Of a DNA stretch of 18,704 bases, positions 8,764-18,100 are shown one piece after another. Source of the DNA: Terana coerulea (lineage: Eukaryota; Basidiomycota; Agaricomycetes; Polyporales; Phanerochaetaceae). The notes beneath the pieces were generated by a model, which was not told the DNA's origin, ran no database searches, and saw nothing but the letters and a program-made list of their open reading frames with translations. The DNA is taken from positions 1 to 18,704 of the forward strand of contig JAKOGH010000447.1 of the NCBI GenBank assembly GCA_024811115.1, in the 5' to 3' direction. The first letter of the stretch is position 1. Every line of letters begins with the position of its first letter. A program made the translations under genes and the position numbers.

Positions 8764-9290
8764 CAAGCTGGATTCACGAAAAAGTATGTCGCTCGCCACA
8801 AGCCAGCAGCAAAAGGCGTCATTTTTGCGCAGGAAATCGACGAAGAAGATGCCTTGTGCGATGGCATGGCCCATCTGGTGATTACATACCACAGGCGCAC
8901 ATCGCCGCAAGAATCTACACACCTCCGAGAGCATTTCCTTCGAGGTCCCGAGAAGTTCGAACGGACGTGGAAAGAAGGCGAAGTTGGCGGGTAATAGAAT
9001 AGTGAGGAAAGCTGGACGGCCGTGGAGGCACAGTAGGCCATGAACGTTCGCTCTGGTTTAGGAAGGGCATACGTCGACGATGGGTTGGCCGCTGGACGTC
9101 GAACGCCATAGGTGCTGCACAGACACATGTGACGGCGGAGAAATACCAGACGTGCGAACTTCTCGCCTTTCCGCTCGTCCATTGGGCCCCGCACACGCAC
9201 CCACTTTCTCCTGTCGCTAGCCCTGGCAACACTTACATAGCATGCGACAATTTCCAACAAGCAACGTTGCATGCAACCCTCAAAGTCTGA
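8764..9290 (+). pseudogene. Relic of a duplicated plus-strand gene (block B copy), family unknown
   Basis: After a plausible acceptor (CCGCGCTAG ending at 8763), frame 8764-8994 is open for 76 codons with clearly protein-like sequence: FAQEIDEEDALCDGMAHLV, then RRTSPQES, then GPEKFERTWKEGE, ending at TAA 8992-8994. A second plus frame, open 9006-9290 with no ATG, continues the pattern with LWFRKGIRRRWVGRWTS and a tail including LVHWAPHTHPLSPVASP. The block A copy runs through the same junction in one frame, and no splice pair rejoins the two frames here, so this copy appears broken at about 8992. A 5' exon ending MDAP at 8641 with donor GTACGC would be in phase but is weakly supported. I do not recognise the family. 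Confidence 0.45.
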
Positions 9291-9490
9291 AGGCGGCGTA
9301 TGGCGCCAAGGTACGCATGTACTCGATTTGATGCCGTTTTACGATATGAGGGACATCCGCTTTGGTGGCAAGGGGTGCCACGGGGCAACTGAACTCTGTT
9401 CCAGATAGCCGCATCGCCGATAAGTGTCAAGGATTCCTCAGAACCCTCTCCGATCCTGTGGTTGCTTCCTGGCAAAGAAGGCAACGGCTT

Positions 9491-9724
9491 TTACGTCGGG
9501 CCCGCTTTGGCTTCCTCTGTCGCACTGTTTTCTACAGCCTGCTTCTGGCCGCCGGCTGTCCATGATCTGCGCTCTGCTGATCCCGGAGCGCCTGCCACTC
9601 TGGCCGCAGTCTCCTTGATTGGCCGGAGCCCCACCCTACAGTCCGCCCTTGTCCAAACACCAATAAATGGAGATATCACACGGTGCCGCCTGCCAGTAAA
9701 CTGCACCCGCATTTCATCTCGCAT
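9491..9724 (-). pseudogene. C-terminal coding relic ending in TEEAKAGPT (block B copy)
   Basis: The minus frame is open 9724-9491 and ends in ENSATEEAKAGPT, matching the tail of the block A relic at 2683. Other shared traces are MRVQF near 9710 (also in block A at about 2920). Upstream frames disagree between the copies because of indels. Likely a decayed gene end. Family unknown. Confidence 0.3.
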
Positions 9725-10762
9725 GATTTACATGCGACTTCAGGTCATCTCCGACAAACTGCACAGGTCGTCCTGCTTGTAACCTGCGGCGTTGGGATCA
9801 ACGTGTGTTCCTCCACACTATTCCATTTGAGCTATACACGTAATTCCAGCTGATGAACTTCATATACATGGTCGTTATCAGGAGGCGGCGTCCGTCTACT
9901 TGGCCATTCGTCCCACCCAACTGCTCCAGACCTGAGCTATCCCTTAATGGAACGGATGTCCGGCAGGGATTTGCGCATGGAGTATTGCTACACCCGACGA
10001 CACATGTTCTCCGGAACAGGTTCTGGTCCCCAGAATCCCGCCAGATGTGCTTCTTTCACGGGCATCCCGGCGACGGGACGCAGTTCGGTGCGCTATCTCG
10101 ACAGAACACGACGTGATCTTAGTTACCGGACACGGCCACCTTCTCTGGAACCATGCACACTGATTTCGCAAAGAAGAACAGGAGGATAGGATCTGTGTAC
10201 CTATTCATTCCACGGATCTCGGCCGTCCCGTCCGTGAAGGCATCTCTCCTAAATGAGCATCGATGGATTGTAGGAAGCGAGCTGGGCTCAGGCATGTACA
10301 CTGCCAGACGACGATTACAATCGCGGCCCCATTGGTAGCGGCCCGTAACGCATGTTTCTGGATCCGGCCAATACTACTGTATTTGGTGTATGCCGTCTCA
10401 ATGGCGAGAACATGAGTTTGCGGCACGGAGCATAACTCAGCACACGGCGTGTTTCCACGAGTCTTAGAAGACAGATGCATGCATAGAAGCTCGTTAAAAC
10501 GTTGACCTGCAACTCGGACCGGCGTGTGTATGAACATTGCGCCGGGCTTGGACACACAGGTGTGCCCAAACAGACTATGTCATCTATTATGTCATAGGAG
10601 GAAAAATAGCCCTGCAATATTGTGTGACTTGAAGAGAGTTCGCTACTCATCCAATTCATCCATAAATTCTGTACGAGCTCGTAAGCTCATTTATGGAGAA
10701 ACTATGCGAATTGATTAGTTGTCCGGACTTCAACGTGTCTGGCTTACGCCGAGAAACGTGAT

Positions 10763-10789
10763 CGCCGGACGCCACCAAGTCTCGGCTTG
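10763..10789. repeat. GCCACCAAG motif, copy 3 (downstream side of SSP2)
   Basis: GCCGGACGCCACCAAGTCTC corresponds to 4273-4299. A shorter trace (TGTCCGGACTTCA followed by CCGCCAAGT) occurs downstream of SSP4 at about 14000-14045, and the same TGTCCGGACTTCA lies at about 10720 here. Confidence 0.5.
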
Positions 10790-11020
10790 ACAGCAAGCTA
10801 CAGCACTCAATATTCCCTTCGGAGTAGCACATTCCGCGACTGCACTGGTATGCACACGTGGAACGTCATGTAACTAGTTACTTGCAGCTTTTTGCTCACA
10901 CGTCCGAACAGTAGCTCTCGGCATAGCCTAGGGGAACAAATCAGACAGTAACAACACAGGAAAAGCGATTAGAGTCACACTAATTGCACACGTGGCTTCA
11001 CGGTTCCCACCCGCGCCTCG

Positions 11021-11452
11021 TCAGACCTCGCAAATATTGCTGGAAGAGCAGAGAAACGAGCGGACGTTCGTGCCGGTGTTCACGTTCTGGCATCCGCCGT
11101 TCTGGTTCGTGAACGAGAACTGGCGGCCCTCTGCACCCGCAGGGCAGCCTGGGTCCTCGAACATGGTTACGCAGTGGTTGCCCGACCCACCGTCAACCTA
11201 CCGAAGTACAATGTAAGTCAAATCGTTGAACATAGTGGATGAATCCTTCGTGGAGAGCGTGACGCGTACCCTGAAGGAGTGACGGTTGTCAAATTGGTGG
11301 CACGAGCCGTCGCAGGGTACGTTGAGGCCCGCGTTGCCGTTGCAGGTGCTGCCGCTGAATGCCGTCACGCCAGCCTGCGCTGCTTGAGGTGCCAACGAAA
11401 CCAGCAACGCCGTGATGACGCCCACGAGGGTAGCGGAAGAAGAGAAGCGCAT
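11021..11452 (-). CDS. SSP2: small secreted eight-cysteine protein, two-exon gene
   Basis: Exon 1 is 11452-11270 (61 codons). A 72-nt intron follows (11269-11198, donor GTACGC, acceptor GGTAG). Exon 2 is 11197-11021 (58 codons plus TGA). The product is 119 residues, the same length as SSP1. The signal peptide ends APQAAQA, then a mature part with eight cysteines at the SSP1 positions. I count 13 differences from SSP1 in the 92 mature residues, far fewer than in the flanking DNA. Most lie in exon 2 and include charge changes near the C-terminus (I to V, V to R, T to L, V to E). Conserved CDGSCHQFDNRHSFR and GGCQNVNTGT are unchanged. A secreted protein of unknown role; see SSP1 for the fold guess. 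Confidence 0.92.
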
Positions 11453-11514
11453 CTCGGCGGAAGTGGGTGATAGAGGGATTGAGCTTGTTGTCAGGTCTGT
11501 TGGCGAGCATCACG

Positions 11515-11586
11515 ATATATATGCCGCGGTCGAGTGTGTGGAAGGGCTTGTCTGCCCGGCCCAGGGCGTACGCATCAGCACATGTG
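11515..11586 (-). promoter_or_regulatory. SSP2 core promoter: TATA box and CATCAGCACATGTG element
   Basis: The minus strand reads CATATATAT at 11523-11515, about 64 bp before the ATG, and CACATGTGCTGATG at 11586-11573, about 51 bp further upstream. The 14-base element is identical to the one at SSP1. Confidence 0.55.
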
Positions 11587-11918
11587 CGGTGGGTCTATAT
11601 CATCATCAGCACAGCAAATATCCGGGACATTGAGACGACGACTATCTACCAGGTGTTTTCTGTGATTGATAGCGGAGACAATTATCTTGCAGATACCAAG
11701 GTTTAGCGACACTTCCATTTGTTCAAGTTGAATCGCCGGAAGTCTGTGAACGGGCCATTCTTCAACATTATATGCAGTGGAAAAGCGCGGCAGTACTGCT
11801 TACTGTAGACCATACAGAGATGAGATATCGTCCGGAGCTGTAAGTTTAGACTCTGCAGATCATTCAATGTCCATGGGAATGGCGGAGACATCGACAGGAA
11901 CAAGATCAAACATAGCAC

Positions 11919-12026
11919 AGCGGGTGCCTTGTCTGCCATCACATGCATCAGAGCCGCCTGACAAGCACAGATCACGCTGGTACTCACTAGTATCATAAAT
12001 TCCAACACTCGCCCACGATAGACGGG
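11919..12026 (-). other. Conserved upstream module, copy 2
   Basis: Matches 5541-5665 and 15038-15127. Here the module lies in a minus frame open from an ATG at 12195 to a stop at 11860 (111 codons) that includes YDTSEYQRDLCLSGGSDACD and ends FDLVPVDVSAIPMDIE. That is the most gene-like version of the three and could be a small real gene or a last exon. I do not recognise it. Confidence 0.4.
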
Positions 12027-12438
12027 CTCTCCGCCCCTGCGGCCGACCCAGTTCATCAACGCCTACCTTGGACGTGCAAATGGCCGACACGGCATTCGCA
12101 TTCCCCTTATCTGCTCCCCATATGTGAGCTGGCAGCTCGTGCGAGTTGTGCTTGGCCTTTGCAGAAGGCCAAAATGCCACCATCATCTCCTTCACTTATT
12201 CCCCACGTGACACGGGCCGGCTCAGGCTCCCCGCTGGTTCACTTGCGTACGCCAACCGCGACGCTGGCTCGCCCTCGATGAACACGTGTGAGAGGCGCGA
12301 ACCACAACGACACTGGGTGTGCCATGCCCGGGCTCGCCGACATTCGTGTCCAGGAGAGGGATGTATACGTGGAGGTGGTAGCGGGAAGAGCGAAGAAGGC
12401 CGAAGTGCTGCTGGCGCCAAACACGTTTCCGCGGCAGT

Positions 12439-12466
12439 TGCCGTGCGCCACCAAGCTCGGCCGGCC
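12439..12466. repeat. GCCACCAAG motif, copy 4 (upstream side of SSP2)
   Basis: TTGCCGTGCGCCACCAAGCT with following bases, nearly identical to 5999-6026. It marks the detectable end of block B. Confidence 0.55.
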
Positions 12467-12590
12467 AGTAAGGTCCGACAGTCTTCAGTAGAGACAACCT
12501 CGACATCACCTCAGCCGCGACTGCTTTGATTCTCAAGACCTGCATACATACAACAACCCTCATGACTCGCATACAATTCAGCTCGGGTTA

Positions 12591-12769
12591 CAGTCAACCC
12601 CGGCTCAACGCGCGGTATGCCTCAACGCGTGGCTACGGGCGCTTCACCGCCAAAGAGCTCCCTGGGCGCCATTTGGCGGGGTGAGGTCACCCGTCTGACG
12701 GGCTATTTTGGCGGAGGGCGCTAAAAGCCACGCGTTGAGGCATACCGCGCGTTGAGCCGGGGTTGACTG
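12591..12769. mobile_element. 179-bp Tc1/mariner- or pogo-type MITE with TA target duplication
   Basis: The two ends are perfect inverted repeats of 44 bp, starting CAGTCAACCCCGGCTCAACG. TA flanks it on both sides (12589-12590 and 12770-12771). CAGT-type ends plus TA duplication are typical of Tc1/mariner and fungal pogo elements (established family knowledge). Each arm holds an internal repeat of CTCAACGCG about 20 bp apart. The middle is GC-rich and non-coding. Perfect arms suggest recent movement. It sits just beyond the end of block B. Confidence 0.85.
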
Positions 12770-12980
12770 TATATACTATTACATAAGTGAAAGCTCTCTC
12801 TGTGTAAGTGATTTGTTACAAGTCTTCCTCTGCCAGTGCGATCGCTGTGTAACCAACTCTTTCCTTAGACAGCTCGCCTGCCCGCCGAATGCGAGCGGGA
12901 AAGCACTTCAGAACGAAGTTATCTACGCCCATTCATCGTATAAGCGAGTGAAACACTATACGGCTGGCTAGCTATACCTA

Positions 12981-13381
12981 TCAAGAATCACAGATGTTGT
13001 CCGGCGAGCACCTGAACGACAACACCGGCGTGCCCGTGTTCACGTTCGTGCACTGCCCGTCCTGGTTCGGGTACGTGAACTTGACGGACGAGGACGCGCA
13101 GCCGGAGGCCTCGAACATCGTCACGCAGTGGTTCCCGCCGCCCGAATCGACCTGCCCCGGCCGGGCAGCGACCGTCGGCGACGCAGAGAGGGCAGCGGGG
13201 AGAACGCGGGCGTACGCGGAAGGAGTGCCTGCCGGAGAAGTTGATGCACCCGCCGTTGCACGCGACGTTCTTGCCCTCGCTCGCGTCGCACTCGTTGCCA
13301 CTCCAGGCGGTGACGCCCGCGCGCGGCGCGCGGCACGAGCAGGAGGGTGCTGACAACGCAGGCGAGACGGGTGAGTTGCAT
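12981..13381 (-). pseudogene. SSP3: eight-cysteine secreted protein gene with a frame break
   Basis: Exon 1 is 13381-13216, the intron 13215-13152 (64 nt, GTACGC to CAG) and exon 2 13151-12981 (56 codons plus TGA). The ATG gives MQLTRLACVVSTLLLV, a good signal-peptide start. The mature part with all eight cysteines is in another frame: exon 1 is 166 nt, one more than a multiple of three. The shift falls in the CG-rich run at about 13315-13333. Exon 2 keeps HCVTMFE, QCTNVNTGT and NICDS, so the mature region still looks selected. The break may be a real lesion, or a sequencing error in the CG run. It is more diverged than the other three (NFSGRHSFR for FDNRHSFR), and the TATA/CACATGTG pair is not recognisable upstream. 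Confidence 0.75.
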
Positions 13382-14140
13382 TTCCGTAACGGGGTGTGGC
13401 TTTGCTGATGGTTTGTTCTGGGAAGTGGGACAAGCAAGGAGTACTATAGGACAAACATAGTAAACACTAGACTTCGGGGGCTTATGGCTGGTCCTGCCAG
13501 TTGTGCGCCAGGAACGACGGGACACCGCTCTCACACGGGCAGACGACGTTCAAATGTTGGCCATATAGTGTGCTTACAAACTAGGCGTAGTTAAAGGCAC
13601 GGTTTGCCTAGACAGCCAAGTTAGGTGAGTTATGTCGCGCATGACATTGGAATGGTAAAAATACATGCCTTCGCGAGACCGTCTCTCGACATAGTGACCC
13701 TTCTGCAGCAGAGGCCACACGGAAGCGGATGCCTGATCTGCAATGTACCGGATTCTCTCATCAAGTCTAGGCGAGTGGCACAGGGCGTATTTAGTATAGC
13801 GCACTTTAGTGTACTGTCCATCTTACTGCATCCGGTTATGAATGGTCAGTGTCAGGAGCTTACTACTGCGTTCACTGTTTGAAGTTTAAGTTGATATAAA
13901 TCTTACTCGTATCTCGGACGAGTTCGAGATTGGCGAGCGGCAAAATGGGATATTATGGGTGAACTATACCACAAAATTTGCGTTCAGGACTGCATTACAT
14001 GTCCGGACTTCAGTCCATGCAAAATAATGCCTTCTCTCCGCCAAGTAGACCCTAACCAAATGCAGATGAGTGCGCCGCCAAAAACCGTGCATTCAAAAAA
14101 CCTTACCTACACGTGACCCGGCAGCACCGCGGCGCAGGGC
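13382..14140. other. Intergenic, no assignable gene
   Basis: No conserved coding frame was found. A small inverted repeat (ATCTCG...CGAGAT) lies at about 13911-13930. Around 14000-14050 there is a trace of the DNA found downstream of SSP2 (TGTCCGGACTTCA, CCGCCAAGT), suggesting SSP4 was copied together with some flank. Confidence 0.4.
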
Positions 14141-14562
14141 TCAGACCTCGCAGATGTTGCTGGGCGAGCAGAGGAAGGACACGATGTTCGTGCCGGTGTT
14201 CACGTTCTGGCACCCGCCGTTCTGGTTGGTGTACGTCCACATGCGGCTCTGCGCGCCCGCGGGGCAGCCCGCGTCCTGGAACACGGTCACGCAGTGGTTG
14301 GAGCCGCCGTCGACCTATGTGCGCGCGCCACCCGTCAGCCTGAGCCGCGGACACAGAGGCGAGAGAGAGAGAGAGAGAAAGCGGGACGCACGCGGAAGGA
14401 GTGGCGGTTGTCAAAGTGGTGGCACGAGCCGTCGCAGAGAACGTTGTCGCCCGCGGCGGCGTTGCAGGTGTTGCCGCTGAACGCGGTGATGCCGGCCTGG
14501 GCGCCGACGACGAAGAGCGCCGCGGCGGCGGACGCGAACGCGGTGGTGGCGGAGAAACGCAT
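14141..14562 (-). CDS. SSP4: small secreted eight-cysteine protein, two-exon gene
   Basis: Exon 1 is 14562-14392 (57 codons). A 77-nt intron follows (14391-14315, donor GTGCGT, acceptor TAG) containing a CT/GA microsatellite at about 14360-14380. Exon 2 is 14314-14141 (57 codons plus TGA). The product is 114 residues. The signal peptide is shorter than in SSP1 and 2 and ends VVGAQA, then GITAFSG. All eight cysteines are kept, as are CDGSCHHFDNRHSFR and GGCQNVNTGTN. One residue is missing after VDGGS. Codons are much richer in G and C than in SSP1. Role and fold as for SSP1. The start is at the only ATG that gives the family signal peptide. Confidence 0.9.
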
Positions 14563-14641
14563 TCTGGGGATTTCAGTGAGGGGCGGGGTCGTGTGCGGCG
14601 ACTTGCTGAAGAAGAAGAAAATGCTGCACTGAGCGTCGCGG

Positions 14642-14726
14642 TATTTATGCCAAAGAAAATGGGATGGAAGAGCAGGCGATCTCTGCCCGTCTTCGCAGCG
14701 TGCAGCGTCGCCGCCGGCACATGCGC
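14642..14726 (-). promoter_or_regulatory. SSP4 core promoter: TATA-like box and diverged CACATGTG element
   Basis: GCATAAATACCGCG on the minus strand gives a TATA-like box at 14648-14642, about 80 bp before the ATG. GCGCATGTGCCGGC at 14726-14713 corresponds to the CACATGTGCTGATG element of SSP1 and SSP2, with changes. Confidence 0.45.
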
Positions 14727-15037
14727 GTCGCGTCCGCATCATCTGTGTGCATGGGGAGAGGGGCGAGGCACCCCTGCGCAGTGATCGCTGTGATGGATGA
14801 TTGGGGCAGCTGTTGGGCGAGGGCCGACGGTCGGCGGGATGCTAGCACCTCAAAATGCTTGAGCACAACCCTCCGGCTGTGTCGTACTTCGGCAAGTTCG
14901 TTATTACTTCAGCAAAAGAAGCACTAACAAAACTTTGCAATATGAGAACGCACCAAGTGAGCCTCGAACCTCAACGACGACAGGTCAGACCTCCTGGATA
15001 ATCCACGGAACCAGACGCAGCTGCATCAAAATACAAT

Positions 15038-15127
15038 GCAGCGTGCGCATTGTCTGCCATCAAACGCATCAGGCCCGCCTCCCCGGCCCAGTCACACGAG
15101 CACTCACCGCCTCCGATATGCACCTAT
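15038..15127 (-). other. Conserved upstream module, copy 3 (SSP4 side)
   Basis: Matches 5541-5665 and 11919-12026, including GTCTGCCATCA, GCATCAGGCCCGCC and CGATATGCACC. The minus frame reads GGPDAFDGRQCARC then soon meets a stop. A GTGAGT...GGGGAG stretch takes the place of the 30-nt GT...CAG stretch. It shows that SSP4 shares flanking ancestry with SSP1 and SSP2. Confidence 0.4.
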
Positions 15128-18100
15128 GGACAGCTCGTAGTGCGCCCGTGGGCCGGCGGCCATCAGCAGTAGCGCCCCTCCTCCTGCGCGTTGAGCATCA
15201 GCGCTATGGTCGGCCAGGACCCGCCGGCGCGCCCAGCGACGTTCCCCGCGTCTTCGCACTCTTCCCGTCGAGAGTACTCACGCCACATCTTCCGACGCGG
15301 AGCGTGGGGAAGAGACTCGGGAGTTTACGCGCGCGGCGGGGATCCGACGTGGCCGAGGCGCGGTGGGCCGGTGGAATCGCAGACGCAAGGGCGCATGAGA
15401 TGCACGGTGCTCGATCACGATGTATCCGAGGCGTGGGCCGGCGGCTTCGCCAGGGGCAGAGAACGGAGGCGAACAGAAGCCCCCTGGGTCGTACGCGCGT
15501 GCATGGTCGAGTCACAGATCGTGTTCTGGACCAGCGGCCGGGGAGGGACTTGTCGAGTTCCGTGCCTGACCATGCGTAAGTCGCCGTCGGAGGCGGATGG
15601 GTGTGTCGATGAAACACAAAGAGCTCACGCGGAATCTTTTTCTCTTTTTCTTCTTCGCTGCGATGCTCCATGTTCGGATTTTTGGAATCTAATCAGATCC
15701 TGGGTGTGGCTCTGGAGCGAGTTGTACTGGCCGACGCCCTCAGGCTGTGCTGCTGGGGGAGGGCTGCAGTGAACCTTCTCATAAAGCCTTGACATATCGC
15801 AGAAGCCGTGATATCCCACCCACGATGAATCTAGAAGGGTCACGACGTGTTGACCTCGGAGAGCAGCGGTATCGGCTGGTTTTGAAGATAATGTATTCGC
15901 AAAACAGCATCATGATGATAGATGTCCCATGACACATGGAGGTGCTTGAACGTCAACTCCTTAGTAGCATAACTTTCCAGCTAAATGCACTTACCACTAG
16001 TACACAGGTATACTTCCGACAGGATGATCATTTGTCCTACCCATATCACTGTCGGGACGTGTATTCAGTCGTGCACGCCGCGTATCATCTAAACGGATGA
16101 ACTCACCCGTGTCCATGAAACGTTCTCCGTGTCGAAGCGATGAAGACAATGAGATGGCAGAACACGGGAGGAACATTCAGCATATTTCCAATACGAAATA
16201 CTAGGCGAGAGAGCCACAGTACCAGTAGCGTGTATGTGCGATACCCTACTCCCCGCATAGCGTTGGCGACGTTTGAGGGTGCGCACTGCGGCGCTCACGG
16301 ACGGCCGAAACAGGCCCCAGAGCTTGCAGAGGGGCCAGAGGCGCGCGATGCGCTGAGCCGCAGCGTACGAGAGTTCGGGGACGAGTAGGGCGAAGGACTC
16401 CGCAGCCCCTATATCCGTAGCTCGTCATATATGACGGAACCGGGGGCGAGGGATCGCGCGCAGTCGCCGCCAACAAACCTCCTTGGACATTAGAACCGTG
16501 CCGTCGACGGGAGGCACGCTCGGTGGACGTAACAGCACTACCATGCCTTCATTGCGCACGCCACCCAGACGGCCCCCATAGCGCGCGATAAGGTTCTGCC
16601 CTGGGCTGGCCGCGGGGGTCCGGCAAGTTACTGCCAACAGCGGCCTGGGCTGGCTGGCACCGAACGCTAAATTTGACAGCCCGCAGGCTGCCGCGGGAAG
16701 GGTGTGCAGGGCAGCCTCCGGGGTTCTTGACGGGATCGCCCATTGCGTCCGGGGGCGCACCTGGCTCTTCGCTGCGGAAGACGAGAAGAACGCGTAGAGG
16801 CGAGGGGAGCTGCGATAGGCGTAGAGGGAATTCTACGATCCTAGTCGCGAGGGTGCAAACAGACCACTACGTTCACAGAAAGCTCTGATCATCTGGCATG
16901 TGCGCACACAGGACAGTAAATGCGGTAGTGGCCACACCCCCGTCACTATGCGTCCACGATATGACAATATCAAGCAAGGCGGGCAGAACACCCGAAAACT
17001 ATTTGATCGTGTGTCTGCATTTGCGTTCACGCCACCATATACCAAACCTTCATGATGATAAGCGTGACACGTAAACGAACAGACTGCTAGGCCCACTTAC
17101 CCACTCCCACAACGCCCCACGCTCGTCCGACGGCCTCTCCTTGCTCCCGCCTCCTCTCTTTCCCGGCAGGGGCCCGCCACAAGCGTAGGCGGTGGCACGT
17201 CGCAAAAGCACAGGGTCGCGGGGACGCACCGGCGATCGTCGTCCGCCCCAGGCCAGTCCGCAGCGCACGGCGGTCGCGCTGCCATATGGCGTTCAAAGCG
17301 GGGGTGCCGGGGCATCGGCACGGCGTCCTGGCGATCAAAGCGTCGCAGGCCGGCGACCTCTGTCGCGTGGGCGCAGGTTCGGGTCCCTCGACGTCCGACG
17401 GCACGTCCATCCCTGCCTTCAGGTTCGCATACTCGCCGTGGCTTGCTTGTGGCTTGCGTGCATACGAGTATGTGAGCGGCGTCCGCGCGCCCAACGCTTC
17501 CACGGAGACATAGGGTTCGAACGGGCGTGTGCAGGGCACCACCCGCCGGAGATGTTGCCTGCGCAGCAGAGATGCATCAGAATTCATTATGGCTGAGCGC
17601 TGAGTACCAGGGGTGTGATAACGGAAACACGCGCAGCGTCATCCGAGCCGCTGCATTTCACCATCGTCGTATCGCAAGTTCTCCAGTATTCTCGCGACCA
17701 TCTCCACGGCGTGACTGTTAGTTTCGACTTCACTCAAGGTTACGGTAGGTGACCGCGGGCCTTGCTCCCACGCCATACACGCCAAAACGCCCGACGCCAG
17801 ATTGAGGGTTTTCCGCCGGTGTCCATTCGTCCATTCACCGGGAACGGTACGCGTTGTTGTTCGCTTGCGCAAAATGGCGTGAGACGCGTCCGCGAGGAGC
17901 GCGATCCCAGCCCGCAGCTTGGTCACTGGGCGGCGTGCCGACCGTCTGACGGAGTACTGTAACGCTATGAGCGTGTGTGGCGAACAGTTCACCGGCGGTG
18001 TTGTCTGTAGCGAAGAAGAACGTCAGAATTCCGCATGATCGAGTGTGATATCGGGAATAAATGTGGCTTAGTCACCGCATCTCACCATCGCGATGTACGT

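Larger units (their letters stand above)
8764..12466. repeat. Segmental duplicate block B (paralog of block A at 1697-6028)
   Basis: Block B carries the same ordered landmarks as block A, without A's two insertions. SSP1 and SSP2 starts are 6426 bp apart. The plus-strand relics are about 7.2 kb apart, and the difference is close to the summed size of the two extra elements in A. The parts 9725-11020 and 12027-12440 hold only decayed paralogous DNA, apart from the features listed. Confidence 0.8.

Noticed and set aside
14070..14784. Long open frames on both strands over SSP4, some over 200 codons
   Set aside because: They are caused by high GC and the antisense of SSP4; only the two-exon model keeps the signal peptide and eight cysteines shared with the paralogs.
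15609..15692. Tiny hydrophobic frame (27 codons) with a phenylalanine-rich core
   Set aside because: It comes from a pyrimidine run; no homolog or copy in the window supports it.
14935..15772. Two overlapping plus frames and one minus frame of 155-214 codons
   Set aside because: GC-rich DNA open in several frames at once, no splice support, no recognisable motif, arginine- and proline-heavy composition.
17087..17596. Overlapping minus (166 and 74 codons) and plus (134 codons) frames
   Set aside because: Three frames compete across the same GC-rich stretch; none shows a family pattern, so none was called.
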